Source: Septoria linicola (lineage: Eukaryota; Ascomycota; Dothideomycetes; Mycosphaerellales; Mycosphaerellaceae). From it: 64,000 nucleotides of DNA. The notes under the pieces are model-generated. The model was not told the origin of the DNA. It saw only the letters and a program-made list of their open reading frames with translations, and did no database searches. The translations under genes were made by a program, and so were the position numbers. Positions 11,763-23,629 of this stretch are shown in pieces; the stretch's first letter is position 1, and each line of letters opens with the position of its first letter. The DNA lies in the NCBI GenBank assembly GCA_024114885.1, contig CP099426.1, positions 868,001 to 932,000 on the forward strand. Reading direction: 5' to 3'.

Positions 11763-13940
11763 GCTAAACTTATATATAGGAGTAAACTTTAAATTTAAGA
11801 GAGTAAGAAAATTACTAAGGTATTTAGGATATATTAAAGTATAAACTATATTATTTATATACGCTCGCTAAGTAGGTCGTATAGTGCCTATAGTCAAGGA
11901 GTGTTCGAAGAGCTATACTATTATAGGTATACTTAATATAGTAGAGGTAGATATCTATATCTCCTCGTCCTCTAATATTATCGATAGTATAGAGTAGGCG
12001 ATTTAGGACTACGACTCTAGTACGTTTTAGTAGTATTATACTTACGTTAGTAGTACGATTATCGTATAGAGATACTAGCTTATTAAGGATATAGAAAATA
12101 TTATATATATAGAGAGAAAGTCTAAGAGAGAGTTAGAAGAGTTTTTAAGAATACGCTCGAGCTACGAATCGTAGTCGCTATAGTAAGGAATATATTACTA
12201 CGTAAACGTAACACGTATAGTAACCCTTTACTTCATAGCGCGGATTTACGTAATACGCTAAAGGTTCGTAGGTATAACGCGTTAGAGACGCGATAAGCGT
12301 AGAATATATAAAGTATATTATAAAGACTAAATAGGAAGCCTAGAATATAACCTATAAAGTAAGGGTTATCGCTAAGAGTAGCTCCCTTAGGGAGAGGAGA
12401 TAGTTATAAGAGCTAGGTAAGATCGAAGGCTAAGACCTATCTTAGGCTTATAGGCTTAGCGTATAGTATAATTATAGTACGCGTATATATCTAAAAGGAG
12501 GCAAGAATTAGTCTTACGATATCCTAATAGTCTTATTAGGAGAGCGCTCTATATATTACTATATATCTCTTTTATAGTACGCGTAGCCTATACGCTATAA
12601 AATAGTCTACGCTATTAGCGAAGATTACCTTAAGTATTCTAATAAACTCTCTAGCTTCTCTAACGTTCTTACTTTTAAAGAGCTTCGGCTCCTTTAACCT
12701 TAGGCTCTTACTAACTCTAAAGTTACTACTCGTACGAGGCGTAGGCTTGTTACCTAGGTCTTCTAGCTATAGTCTACTAATACTAGACGCCTTGTCTTAT
12801 TTATAGCGACTAAGCTATACGCTAGTAAGAGGGCTACTCCTTATAGGCGCTACGAGTTCGCTTCGTAAGCGTATATTCTTACGTTATAGGTTAGCGAGGT
12901 AGACCTACTTACGTAACGCTTTATTAGCGGCCGCTAAGCGATCTAGCTCTATATCCTCGTCTACTAGTTAGCTATATCCTATAGCGTTACTAGCGTTAGG
13001 CCTATTTTAGTTAAGATAATCTTCTAGCTCTTATTTAGTAAGCTCGTCTCGTATACGTTTCTTCTATAAGGCGCCGTTATTATACGATATCTTATTTCTA
13101 GAGTTCTATAGATTACTACTTCGTATAGAAGAGAAGAATTAGAATTATAAAAAGTATATAGTAACGTATAGAACGCCTTTAACTATTATTAAGACCGTAG
13201 ACTAATTCTTATAGGTTCTAATATAGAGCGCGTACGTCGTATATAAAATACCTATACGCTAAGTATACTCGATACTAAGGCAAGGTAGTAAGGTAGGCGG
13301 CCTTCCTTTACTTCGACTATTTACTCTATACTCTTATACTTATAATTAATAACGATAGCGATAGCGATAGCGATAATAATATAGCTATAGACGAGTATAT
13401 ATAGTACTATAGTAAGAAGCGGAAGAAGGTAGTTAAACTTAATATAAGCTAGTTACTAATACCTTACTAGATTAAAAAGAGACGATAATAGCTAAGCCTA
13501 GTATAAATAGCGTTAGATATATATACCTATCTAGTAATAAGTAACGAGCCTAAGCGATAATTTAGCGTTACTAGCGACGTATTATAACTACGTAGACGAT
13601 AGTTATATAGTAAAACTATATAATATTTAGTTACTCTAAAGTTATAGATAAATAGCGGTTTTATTATACTAACTAGTACGCTATTTAGGCATATTACGTA
13701 GCTAACAATACCTGCGGCAATAATAGTAATAGTAGATAGTACTAATACGGTTAAGATAGACTAGTATTTACTACTATTCGATATCGTAATATACTACTAC
13801 TTATAGCTAGCGTTACCGAGTAAGTAAGCCTTATATAAGTAAGTAGAGAGCGTCTTATTTACTTAACAAGTAAGTAGCGAGAGTACTAAATAGCAAGTAA
13901 GCAAGTGAAGTTATCTCTACTTGCGTTACTTACTTATAGA
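11763..13940. other. RIP-mutated sequence, family not recognised
   Basis: Stops fill every frame. CpG is frequent and CpA/TpG nearly absent. I recognise no transposon domain here. A short GATAGC hexamer run lies near 13,354-13,376. An imperfect inverted repeat (TAAGTAAGTAGAGAG near 13,843; TCTCTACTT...ACTTACTTA near 13,913) sits just inside the island edge. Part of this stretch may be the 3' LTR side of the Gypsy element, but no matching 5' LTR was found. Confidence 0.5.
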
Positions 13941-14213
13941 CTAGTCTAGATGTTGTTATGACGAATAAGGCTGAGAACGGCGAGAAGGCCGGCAACGGAG
14001 AAGCAGTATAGAAAGGGTGTGTCCGATGTTATAGTTCATAGTCTGAAACTGTGGCGATGTTCTTTAAGCATCAATGCTGCTATATTTTGCTATTACTTGG
14101 AAGAGTCATACTTTGCGGCAACACTCGCGGGCTCTTTCGTACACATAACTTCTGCACTGCCTACCCTCGTCGAAACCCTTTGAATCGTTTCTCTGCAGTA
14201 GCAATACTTCTAG

Positions 14214-15860
14214 TCACCAAAGCCAATCAGGTTCTGATGCTTCACACGTAGCAGGAATAGACAATCCTCGACTCGAGGGCATGTCCCTTGACGGGATCTC
14301 AATGCTCCACAAGTCCTGCCACTCTGTAGCCGAAGATGAGGTGCCATGATGTGCCTCCGAGAACGTGTGCTGAATCGGCGGCATAGTTGTAAGACTTGAG
14401 AGATCCTGCTGTGATTGCGCTGAATAGAAAGGTCTGCTTGTGCTCTGGTGGTGCATGCCGGCAGTCAACGGAGTATAAGCAGGAGGGCGACTTCTTGTGC
14501 CGTTTTCTCGCTCCTTGTCAGGACATTCTTGATCGTCCTCATCTGGGACTATGAATCCCGTAGAGCGCGCTGATTTGATGAGTGTAGATGATGGCGGCGA
14601 AAGACGCTTCCTCATAACGACACCCCCAGCTGCAGGCATCGATTTAGGAACGCCACGCAAATTCGTAGGAATGACTCCAGACAACTCTGGGAACTTTTCG
14701 AAGAAGTCTGGTCCCATCGTCCAGCAATTGATGTTGTTGATGCGCTCATCGAAGAGACGACTTGGCTTGTACAAACCAGTCTCCAAGTCGTGCGTATAGC
14801 AGTCGCGAAACTCGAAGGGCCACAAAAGCCGCATCTGCTCCTGATACATACGGAAGAAGCCGTTGCCGCAGTATGTGTGCTCATTACTAATGAAGCGCTG
14901 CCGGAAATGAGGCCAAGCCCAGTAGTCAACTGCATAAGTGTGGGGAATATGGTGTGAAGGACGATAGGTGTACCATGGTGGAAGCTTCTCGTGTCGTTCT
15001 GAGCTTGGCTCTGTATGATATTGGAGCTGCAGATGCATTGCTCGGAGCATGGCAAGGCGTTCGGTCATTGGGATTGGTCCGAATGTGGCCTCATCTACGC
15101 GACGCAACATCTGCAGAGAAGGATGCAGTGGAGCACGTTCTTCTACCGCGTCCCAGCCCTCCAGCACGGCGCGAACCAGAACGTCGTCTGACTCATCATC
15201 GTCCGCAGGCTGCGTATCGTCTGTCCAGTCGAAGCGCTCATCCAGCACATCGGCAATAAACTTCCAGTAATTGCCTTGCCACACAGCGTCCCAACCAGGC
15301 TGACGTAGTACGTGAGCGCTGCAGCAGCAAGAATGGGCCGATTTGATCCATTCGTAAGTGTTCGACTTCTGGATCGCCAGCTCTTCATCCTGTACAGGCA
15401 CACCACTGTCGACACTGGGGTTCACATGGCTTCCCGCAGAAGTACATGATTGGTGGTCGACGCCATCAGGCTGAGATTCGTGATGCCCAAGAAGAAGTTG
15501 GATCTCGCCCAATGTTGTGGCCAAACGGGCTCTTTCATCCTCAGTGCGCTGTAGCTGCCGATGAAGAGCCGCAACTTGTCCACTCGAGTCTTGCTGCTTC
15601 AAAGTCTCAACCAGAGCTTCGAGGTACTCAATATGAGACTGTTTCTTTGCGCGTGCTTTGCGCTGGCATCGCCTGTCCACTTCTCGCTTCTTCAAGCGAC
15701 GGAGAGAAACGCTTGCTGGCGCGTCTACCAGCACTGCATCTTCAGAACAAGGCTCCCTGTGGGTCGTGTTTTCTTGGTGTGACATCTGGATCTCGGGTTG
15801 CGGGGCTGATGTAACACACACTCTTGCTATTCCTCCTGAGAATGAAGACCGAAAATCCAC
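14214..15860 (-). CDS. bZIP transcription factor with DUF3425 domain
   Basis: The 548-residue protein has a bZIP basic region at residues 52-74 (RRLKKREVDRRCQRKARAKK), a short zipper-like helix to about residue 115, and a C-terminal DUF3425 domain at roughly 255-400 with the family's PWYTYRP, AVDYWAWP and PFEFRDCY-type motifs. Proteins of this group are fungal nuclear DNA-binding regulators, often of uncharacterised targets. The reading frame is uninterrupted, with no intron. The first Met is used here, but Met26 (MSHQEN) is an equally good start. The C-terminal 150 residues are low complexity. The stop lies only about 275 bp from the RIP island, yet codon use is normal and I see no RIP damage. 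Confidence 0.88.
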   Translation of the reverse strand: MDFRSSFSGGIARVCVTSAPQPEIQMSHQENTTHREPCSEDAVLVDAPASVSLRRLKKREVDRRCQRKARAKKQSHIEYLEALVETLKQQDSSGQVAALHRQLQRTEDERARLATTLGEIQLLLGHHESQPDGVDHQSCTSAGSHVNPSVDSGVPVQDEELAIQKSNTYEWIKSAHSCCCSAHVLRQPGWDAVWQGNYWKFIADVLDERFDWTDDTQPADDDESDDVLVRAVLEGWDAVEERAPLHPSLQMLRRVDEATFGPIPMTERLAMLRAMHLQLQYHTEPSSERHEKLPPWYTYRPSHHIPHTYAVDYWAWPHFRQRFISNEHTYCGNGFFRMYQEQMRLLWPFEFRDCYTHDLETGLYKPSRLFDERINNINCWTMGPDFFEKFPELSGVIPTNLRGVPKSMPAAGGVVMRKRLSPPSSTLIKSARSTGFIVPDEDDQECPDKERENGTRSRPPAYTPLTAGMHHQSTSRPFYSAQSQQDLSSLTTMPPIQHTFSEAHHGTSSSATEWQDLWSIEIPSRDMPSSRGLSIPATCEASEPDWLW

Positions 15861-17518
15861 GATAGTAGCACCGGGCGGAATAAAGGACTTATCTCGCTAT
15901 CAATGGCTTCTAGGATGTAGTCGAATGTGCCGATCAGTACTGATAGCCAACCCCGCTTCGACGTCTCTATAGGCGATACTGTCGGGGTCTTCCAAGTGCT
16001 CTTCACGATGTCATCTGTCTGTCAGCGTACTTCAGAAAGTCAGTGAACGAAGTTTGGCTAGGTGCTCGATGGATTAGATTGTATTTTGTTCGTGCTTCAC
16101 TGGTCAAAACAGCCACCATACTTTCTGCTTGATCGTGTGCCTTGCAGGGTTGATTGAGTTTGTGGTGCGGGGCGAACAGGGAATTGATCAGGCTTCTTTG
16201 CACGCCAACTCTGATACAGCATTGCATAGGGCCGAGAGGGGCCACTCGTCCGCGCGAACGCCATATATGTTGATCAAAGTATGCGGCGATAGATCTGAAA
16301 GGCTGTCAAGAGCTCCAGTTCTTCGACCCGTTCTGAGTCAAGCTACGATCCCAGAACTGCTTGTATGATTTCAGGTCGGTCATCGCGATGCCTATGGCCA
16401 CATGAACAATTGGCAAGGAAGCCATCTAGGATGGGCTGAGATGGGGCGAGGGCATAGAAGCTCGCGTCGTCTTCACATCTGTCGGCTTAGATCTCGGTTT
16501 TGGGCGTTCGTTATTGCTGGACCTTGCGACGTATCTCGGTGACATGCTGTAGGATGAACGTCACAGAATTCCAGTGTGTATGGCGATCTGAAGACGCTGC
16601 GTGAAGCAAGCCTTCATGATTATGTGCGCTAAAGATTGTTGTCTACAGCAGAGGAGGAAGCGAGGTCCATCGTGTAATGCTGGTGTTGTGCAGATGTGGA
16701 GCGCCGACGTCGCCCGAAATGTGTTGCTCTCTCTAGCCCACGGACAACACTCTTATCTCAAATTTGCGCTCGCAACAATCATCACTTGTATTGCTGAAAA
16801 GGGTTTGTTCCAGTCACCGGCACAACCGCAATGGACACGCAGCAGTGATGCTGTCACACCCGCGCAGAAGACAAGACGCCCCCGAAACCCAAGACCGCAG
16901 AATGGGATCGAGGTGGCCGGACGCTATAGCAATGTTCTCCTGCACATGCAGAAGACTTCTAAACAAGCCTGACCTGACCAAGGCAGAGGAATCAGCGAGT
17001 GGCCGGTGAGCTTTGTGTTCAGAAGATGCACGGGTGCAGTACAACGGCGATGGCCTTTTGGTGTCTAGGCCTACAGACTTGCATTTTCGGCGCCTAAACC
17101 CCAAGGTCTGTCCGTGCCAGCATCGATCACGCTGGCGCAACAGATCTTGGAGCAGGGCGATTAGCCACACGCCACGGCCAATTTGGAGAAGTCATGTTGG
17201 CCAGATTCCGATTTGACTCTTGTGGCTTGCATGAAATCTAGACTAGACCCCTCAGCGACCCCAGCCTTGTCCTATGCGGCAGCGTGGAGGACACCGTGAT
17301 CGCTGGAAGCTTTGAGTTGCATGCATCTGGCGTGCAGTAGGCAATTCTGTTGACACGTTCGAGAGCGTATTGGTGCTGCGGCGCTTCTTGGCTGCGGAGT
17401 ATTCCGCGGCCCACCTTCTGCGTTGCCTGCTTGTTCAGCTAAAAGTACTGATTACTTGCGTGCGGTCCTACAATTCTGTCTTCAGATGGAGGAGTGATAA
17501 CTTCAGACAGCACCGACC
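15861..17518. other. Intergenic, no gene recognised
   Basis: Only short overlapping frames without recognisable domains occur. It serves as the 5' flank of both the bZIP gene (-) and the MFS gene (+). I see no repeat or RNA gene. Confidence 0.5.
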
Positions 17519-19025
17519 ATGGGTGTCTGGCGTAGAATGTTCCAAAGTCGATGCATCACAGCATTTGCGACATTTCGCTCCTCAACAGCCTGGATAACTT
17601 TCGTCGTGGCTTTCAGCGTCTACACCGACCAATTTCTCTACGCGGCAATCGTGCCTGTGACACCCTTCGCCCTAGCAGAGCGGGGCCACATCTCAGAAGA
17701 TCAGATACAGTTCTGGACGACAATACTTCTGGCAGCGTTCGGAGCTGGCATATTTGTGAGCTCTCCACCATGGGCACGGTATACGGATCACTCGAAGAAT
17801 CGACGTATGCCATTTCTTCTTGGTCTTCTGGCTCTCCTCGGTGCCACCGTCCTGCTATGGCTTGCGCCGAACATCGCTACGCAGATCGTTGGAAAAGTTC
17901 TACAGGGTGTGGCTGGCACGGTAGTTTGGACGACTGGCCTCGCAATACTCGTTGAAACGGTGTCTGCGGAACACATTGGAGAGGTTAGGAGGGTTTTATC
18001 CGGGATGTTTGTGCGTTAGCTGACAACTTACAGGCCTCTGGATATGTTGGCATCGCGCTGAACGCTGGATCCGTGACGGCGCCTCTGTTGGGCGGTGTTG
18101 TCTTTGAGCGGCATGGCTACAACACTGTGTTCGGGCTCATTCTGAGCGTGATCGCCCTCGATATCCTCTTTCGATTGATCATGAAAGAACGTGGACTGTG
18201 CTAGCAAAACTTGCCGCTAAGTGAGGGCACATTGGTCGACGAGGAAGCCTGCTCACATGATTCCAAGAACGAAGCTGGCGTTCAAATCACCGAGATCGAT
18301 CACTCCAGATCCACAACATCCCGGGAGCAACATCCATTGAGCGTTCACCCCCGACTCCCAGCCATGATCAGACTACTCTTCTCCATTCGATTCCTCGTTG
18401 CGTTGTGGGGTGTCTTCACCTTGGCGGCAGTATATTCTGGTTTCGAGACTGTGTTGCCAATCACTGTTCACCAGCTGTTTGATTGGAATGCCGAAGGCTC
18501 TCGCCTCATCTTCCTGCCACTGGCAATTCCATCTCTTGCAGGACCCCTCCTCGGAAAGCTCACAGATAAGTACAGCGGACGATGGTTCGTTGCAGGATCG
18601 TTCCTGACGCTCTGCCCAGCCTTAGTCTTGCTAAGGCTCATCTCCCATAACAGCATGAGTCAGAAGGTCATCCTGTGCTCCCTCCTGTTCGTGGTGGGGT
18701 GCTGCTTGGCTGTGATTATGTGATATTGGAGCCATTGTTCGGCGAGGTCGCGCATCGGTCTGATGAACTAGCAGAACAGGAGCGAGCGGCCGGGTTCGTA
18801 GGATTTGGTCGTCGCAAAGGCTACTATGGTCAAGCCTATGGCTACTTCAACATGGCCTGGGCATTGGGAAACACGGTCGGACCAATCCTTTGCGGCTTCA
18901 TCGCCGAGAATCAGGGCTGGGCCACTGCGACGATGGCATTGGGCATTCTCGCTGGAGTGACTGCTATACCTGTAGTGCTCTACTGCGACGGTCGGCTGTT
19001 CTCAGTGGAAGACAAGGTGCATTGA
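17519..19025 (+). pseudogene. MFS transporter (VMAT/SLC18-like), disrupted
   Basis: The product resembles fungal 12-TM major facilitator proteins of the vesicular-amine/drug-antiporter type. Exon 1 (17,519-17,983) carries TM1-TM4, with YTDQFLYAAIVPVTPFAL and the ARYTDHSKNRRMP loop. A 50-nt intron (17,984-18,033, GTTAGG...ACAG, branch GCTGAC) joins it to ASGYVGIALNAGSVTAPLLGG. Two lesions follow. An in-frame TAG at 18,202-18,204 lies in the central loop, after DILFRLIMKERGLC. Near 18,720 a one-base loss shifts the frame between LAVIM and LEPLFGEVAHRSDE. Homology resumes cleanly after each lesion up to the stop at 19,025. No GT-AG intron of normal size removes either lesion without deleting conserved sequence. 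A recent pseudogene is most likely. Assembly error at the frameshift, or an unusual intron of about 46 nt over the TAG, cannot be excluded. Confidence 0.75.
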
Positions 19026-19846
19026 TCAATGACGGCGAAGTAAGAAAGCACGAGAGAATCACCATCTACATGAGCTTCTTGTCACAGCAGGGACGCGTCG
19101 CGCATACATCAAGGTCGCGAAAGCAGGGGCGATTGCTGAGAACTGGCACTGCAACGCGACGACACGATCGCACGAAAGTGCTTTGGCACTACACAGTTTG
19201 ACGAGTTACGGCACGGTACCCGGCGACGGACGCAGTGCAATGGGATCTCTGCGGAGCCGACGAGGCATGGCACTGCTGCGGCAATGGCAGGAGAGCGATC
19301 ATCATCGCGGTGTCGCTGATGGACATGTGCACTTCGACGACACGAATGACAGATGCATTGACCATGGAACCATCGAGATGCTGAGGCAGACCGCATCATG
19401 AGGAGATATGTAGTCATGAAGCACGCACGGTAGCAGGCTGGCTCCACTCGGGATGTGTCGGTCGGCTTTAATAGAGTTGATATGAGCCCCATGGGGGCCC
19501 GTGCCAGGTCACATCTGAGCAAGTTGTGCTGGCTGTCACTGTATTTACGTTAAAGCCGATGCTGTCGACTGAGAAGAATTGCGTCAGTGACGTGAGAATG
19601 GGCGTGTGATGCTGCGCTGCAATTGATTCAGAAGTGATCCATGCGCTGAGTGCTGTTGTACATAGGCCCTGCACTTTCCGTTTTCAGCCAACTTCTCTTT
19701 CCTCCACAAACAACCGACTTTCCCGAAGCAGAAACATCCACCAATTTTGCAACCAAGGCTTCAAGACTTTTCACATTCCACAACACTTTGCTTCACACTT
19801 CTTCACAAAGCCTTTTCACATTCCACGACAGTTCCTGCCGCACCAC
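19026..19846. promoter_or_regulatory. Upstream region and C/T-rich leader of the SUMO-protease gene
   Basis: No gene was recognised. The last 170 bases are pyrimidine-rich, and TTTCACATTCCAC occurs twice (about 19,776 and 19,816) before the ATG at 19,847. This is typical of a fungal core promoter or 5' leader. No TATA box was identified. Confidence 0.4.
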
Positions 19847-22663
19847 ATGAGCTTGTCATGCGAGCGCGCCGGATTTGGGCCAAATGGCCGGCTGAACGCA
19901 GCTGAACAGTAAGTCTACCTCTGATGCATCGACCCCATTGGCACGCGCCGTTGCTTGTACCGTACCCTACCCTCACACGTTTGCAGGCGCGTTTACGACA
20001 GATATGCATGGACTTCACCACAGATTGTGTCGCCAATGCGCTATGTCATTGACACTATTTTCCACACACACACGCTTGGCCATCGAAGTGTCGCCAGCTT
20101 TCCCGCGCCCACCACCCCGATGGTGATTGACCCAGTTCTTCCACCAACACCACCACCAGCTCCGCGCCCGGACGACAGTGACATCGACATGAGCGATGCC
20201 CCACCGATCCGCAGAGTCAGATTCACACCACCACACGACTACTCGCGTCCAGGCACTTCCTCGAGTTCTGGAGAGCACATCATGCCGCGAACAGCTTTGT
20301 CGCAACGCATCCACCTCATCAACCAGACCGAGCAGTACGTGCCAAAAGAGCCGTATGCCTTGGACCCAGACGTCGACTACTCTCACCCATCGCTGCATGA
20401 CTTGAGCTCAGTGGGAAGAACACCACCACCGGCCAAAAAGTCAGCGCGCCCGACAAACCACTTCTCACCACCACAGGACGACTCGTCATTCAGCGACTTC
20501 TCGCCCGAGCACGCGTCCACACCTTTCCCATTCTCGCCCGGAATTGGTCCATCCTGGCGCATAGCACCGCAAAAGTCAGCATCGGCACTGCGACTATCGC
20601 CTCAAGGTCGTCCGATCCTCTCGCCAGTGTCACCCCGACTCAGGACATCGCCGAGGACATCTCCAAGGACATCTCCCACTGGTCGTGTCCTCTCTCCACA
20701 GCAGCTGTATCCAAGTCTGCAGTCCGCTGGTCGTAAGCGTCCACACCAGGAAGGCTTCATATCCGAAGAGGAGTACGAGCAAGCACGAGCAGCCACGGTT
20801 GGCGGCATGATCACCAACCTTGTCACAGTGTCCATCCCAAATTTCTTTAGATCAATCTGGGGCTTCGTCAGACGTGGTGGCAGGACTGCACCACAAGAGA
20901 TCGTTGCAGTGTCAAGAGTGGATGGCAGCAAGAGACGCGCAATGGCAAAGCAGGATGTTGAGTCTGGTCCAATCCCAGGTTACTACCCTGGGCTCGAGGC
21001 CAGCTACAAGGACATGATCACACCAACAGAATACAGCACCAGACGACTGTCATCAAACGTCGCTACCAATACCTTGGCCACACCACCAGATTCGCGCTCT
21101 CCCAGCGTGGAGGACGACTCGCAGCCACAGGCTAAGCATGTCCACGCCATGACGGGACAGAGCGAGGTCCCGAACCCGACCAAGACGCATTCGTCATTCT
21201 TCAAATCACGAGTGGCTCCACAGACAGAGGAACGCTTGCCGTACCTGGATACCACTCAACAGTCTCAAAGCATGACAGGCACATCACAGCTTTCGAAAGA
21301 GACACAGATACAGATAAAGCCGGCCGATAACGGAGCAACAGATGCCCCAGGACCGAGCAACAACAGTGAGATGCAGAGCACGACCTCTGCACCGCACACA
21401 GGCGCACAGACCGGCGTTCAGCCAGCACGGCGCAGACCCCCACCAGTGGACTACGCAGCGGCAAGCCGGCTCATGAAAGAACGTTACGCAGCAAGGGACA
21501 GAGAACGAACAAAGTTCATCCCAGTCTCACAGAGAGGCGCTGTCCAGAACAAAATGCGTTCGCCAAATGACAGGGCCGCGGCCGAGCAGGAACGCGAGCA
21601 CAATACAGATGCACTTGTGCAGAGGGTGAAGGATGTCATGATTGAGTCCCCCCAAGAAAAGGCACTTCGAGAAAGTGTCCGCACACGAAAGCATCGCGAG
21701 GCAGAACAGCAGAAGACGAAAGACAAAGCCGCAGCAGCCAAGAAGGCCGAGGAAGAGGCCAGGCTGCAGGCGGAGCGCGAAGCCGAAGAGGCCCGCCAGA
21801 AGGAAGAAGATGATCGCACGCAAGCAGAAGAAGATGCAAAGGCTGCGGCAGCCGAACAGGCACGGCGTGAAGAGGCAATCGAGAAGTTTTTGCCAGCGAT
21901 CTCGACAGAATGGCGGCAAAAGATCGCACAGCGACTGGCCGTTGACGATCCTCGGGCTGAAGTGGCAAAGAGCACCAGAGGTGTCGAGTTGACACGCAGA
22001 ACATTTGGCTGCATTCTACCACAGCCTAACGAGGGCCGTATTTCTGCCAAGCTTGGACATGACTTCAAAAGAGGTCCATCTGGTTGGCTGAACGACGAAG
22101 GTGTCGACGGCTTCATCGGCGCCATTGTCGATCGCAAACGCGAGGAGCAAGGCTTTGTGAAGGGCGAGGGCACCCCATTATATGCCGCCTTGAGCTGTGG
22201 CTGGTATGTCTCAGTCAAGCAGAGTGGTATGAAGTCCATTGGCAGATGGGCTCGACGACAGCACGTGGGTGGACAGAACCTACTAAAGGCTGAGAAGATC
22301 TTCCTTCCAGTCAATACTGGAGCACACTGGGTCCTCTTGATCGTCTCTCCGCAGGAGAAGACACTCGAATTCCTGGACAGCGCGGGCGGAAGTGGACGCA
22401 GCTTCTTCAGACTAGCTCGAGAATGGCTTTCGATGGAATTGGGCTCGAAGTACGACGAAGAGGCATGGACGGAGCTGGATTCGCGGAGCGAACAGCAGCT
22501 CAATATGGACGATTGTGGCGTTTTCACATGCATGAACGCGATGGCAAGCGCAAAGGGAGTTGATTACACTGCCGTTCGGGCAGTAAGGGACATGAAAAGG
22601 GCGAGAGAGTATATCACTTCGGTGCTTCTGGATGGCGGTTTTGGGCGTGATTTCGAGCTTTAG
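19847..22663 (+). CDS. Ulp1-family SUMO-specific cysteine protease
   Basis: The predicted 912-residue protein comes from two exons (19,847-19,908 and 19,987-22,663). The 78-nt intron begins GTAAGT and ends TTTGCAG, and the codon split across it reads CA|G. The C-terminal C48 peptidase domain spans about residues 700-900. It shows the Trp-Leu-Asn substrate groove (GWLNDEG), catalytic His in GAHWVLL, Asp in FLDSAG, the oxyanion Gln in QQLNMDDCG and the nucleophile Cys in DDCGVFTC, so it should be active. The family matures SUMO precursors and removes SUMO from targets, usually at the nucleus. The first 480 residues are Pro/Ser-rich and disordered, with an RTSPRTSPRTSP run. Residues about 570-640 form a highly charged Glu/Ala/Lys coiled coil. 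The N-terminal 40 residues are duplicated without the intron about 5.3 kb downstream. Confidence 0.88.
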
Positions 22664-23284
22664 CTCGAAAACCAGGGCATTGTGGCGGCGTTTGGGTGGT
22701 TTTGTGTGCATTTGATAATGGAGATACCCAGCACTCGTTGGCACGAGTGAGCAAGCATGACTTGATGATAGCACGATAACATGACAATCTTTGTGACATT
22801 ACTTTACTTTGTCACCTGTTTCTGCCTGTCTCTCCGTGATTGCTCTGACAACCACGCCAGTAACTGCGTGGAGAGGGTAGTTTGCAGGTTGTGAATGTTT
22901 CAGAGCGATGTCCATGTACTTGCTAGAATTTCGACTAAGTCAAACTGAATTGACTACAGTCTCTCTGCGAATTGTCGACCACTACGCCAACCAGTGCATG
23001 GCTAGACCACTTTGCAAGTTGCAAACGTTTCAGAGCGATGTCTATAAACTAACAAGAATTCTGGCTAAGTCCGACGAAATTGACCACCCTTTCTCTGCAG
23101 GATCGCAACCACTACGCCAACGAATGCGTGGATAGACGAGTTTGCGAGCTGCAAATGTTTCAGAGCGATGTCTACTCGATCGACACATTCTGGCCAAGTC
23201 AAACCCGATTGACTACGCCATCTCTGCGGTTTGGCACTGACTACGCCAACTAGAGCGCCTCCGAGCTGCATTCTATACTGCTCG

Positions 23285-23411
23285 TGTTACGGAAGTAACA
23301 GTTCAGATGATTATGACGTAACCAGAGGGTTACTAGTTACCTTAACTAGGCTTTAGACAGACTCTCTTCTCAATTCAACTACTTCTACCATAAATCAACA
23401 GTTCACTGCCA
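23285..23411. repeat. TRIM element left LTR
   Basis: Begins TGTTACGGAAGTAACAG and ends TTCACTGCCA. It matches the right LTR except for four extra bases (AACT) after GTTACCTT. The first 16 bases form a small internal inverted repeat (TGTTAC/GTAACA). Confidence 0.88.
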
Positions 23412-23629
23412 ATTGGTAGCTCGAGGCGAAGGTACAGACATGCGAGAATTCGACGGCCTGGATAAGCGGACGCCACGCGGAAGTGGCAGCAGCCGAACGG
23501 AGGGCCGAGAGGAAGAAGATCAAGGTTCAGCAAGCTGCCTTGGAGGCCCGACTGGCCGAGCTGGACAGTGATGATTGAGCGACCGACTGCGCATGAGGGC
23601 ATGCGACTTTCTTTTGTTTGAGGGCAGCT

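Larger units (their letters stand above)
1..13940. repeat. RIP-mutated, gene-free transposon island
   Basis: No reading frame of useful length survives on either strand. TAG, TAA and CTA triplets saturate all frames, and CpA/TpG dinucleotides are strongly depleted in favour of TpA. This is the signature of repeat-induced point mutation, which in Pezizomycotina targets C in CpA within duplicated DNA. Translating through the stops still gives recognisable retrotransposon domains (described separately). Normal base composition returns abruptly near 13,940, so the island edge is sharp. The part beyond position 1 is not visible. Confidence 0.93.

Noticed and set aside
1..13940. Protein-coding genes in the TA-rich island
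   Set aside because: All frames are saturated with stops, and the only recognisable homology is to retrotransposons.
18147..18250. Candidate introns that would remove the in-frame TAG of the MFS gene
   Set aside because: One option deletes a membrane helix. The other (GTGCTA...CGAG, about 46 nt) has poor donor and acceptor and no branch site.
20015..22533. Long minus-strand frames opposite the SUMO-protease gene
   Set aside because: They are antisense shadows of a GC-rich repetitive coding region. The plus-strand frame has the complete catalytic set.
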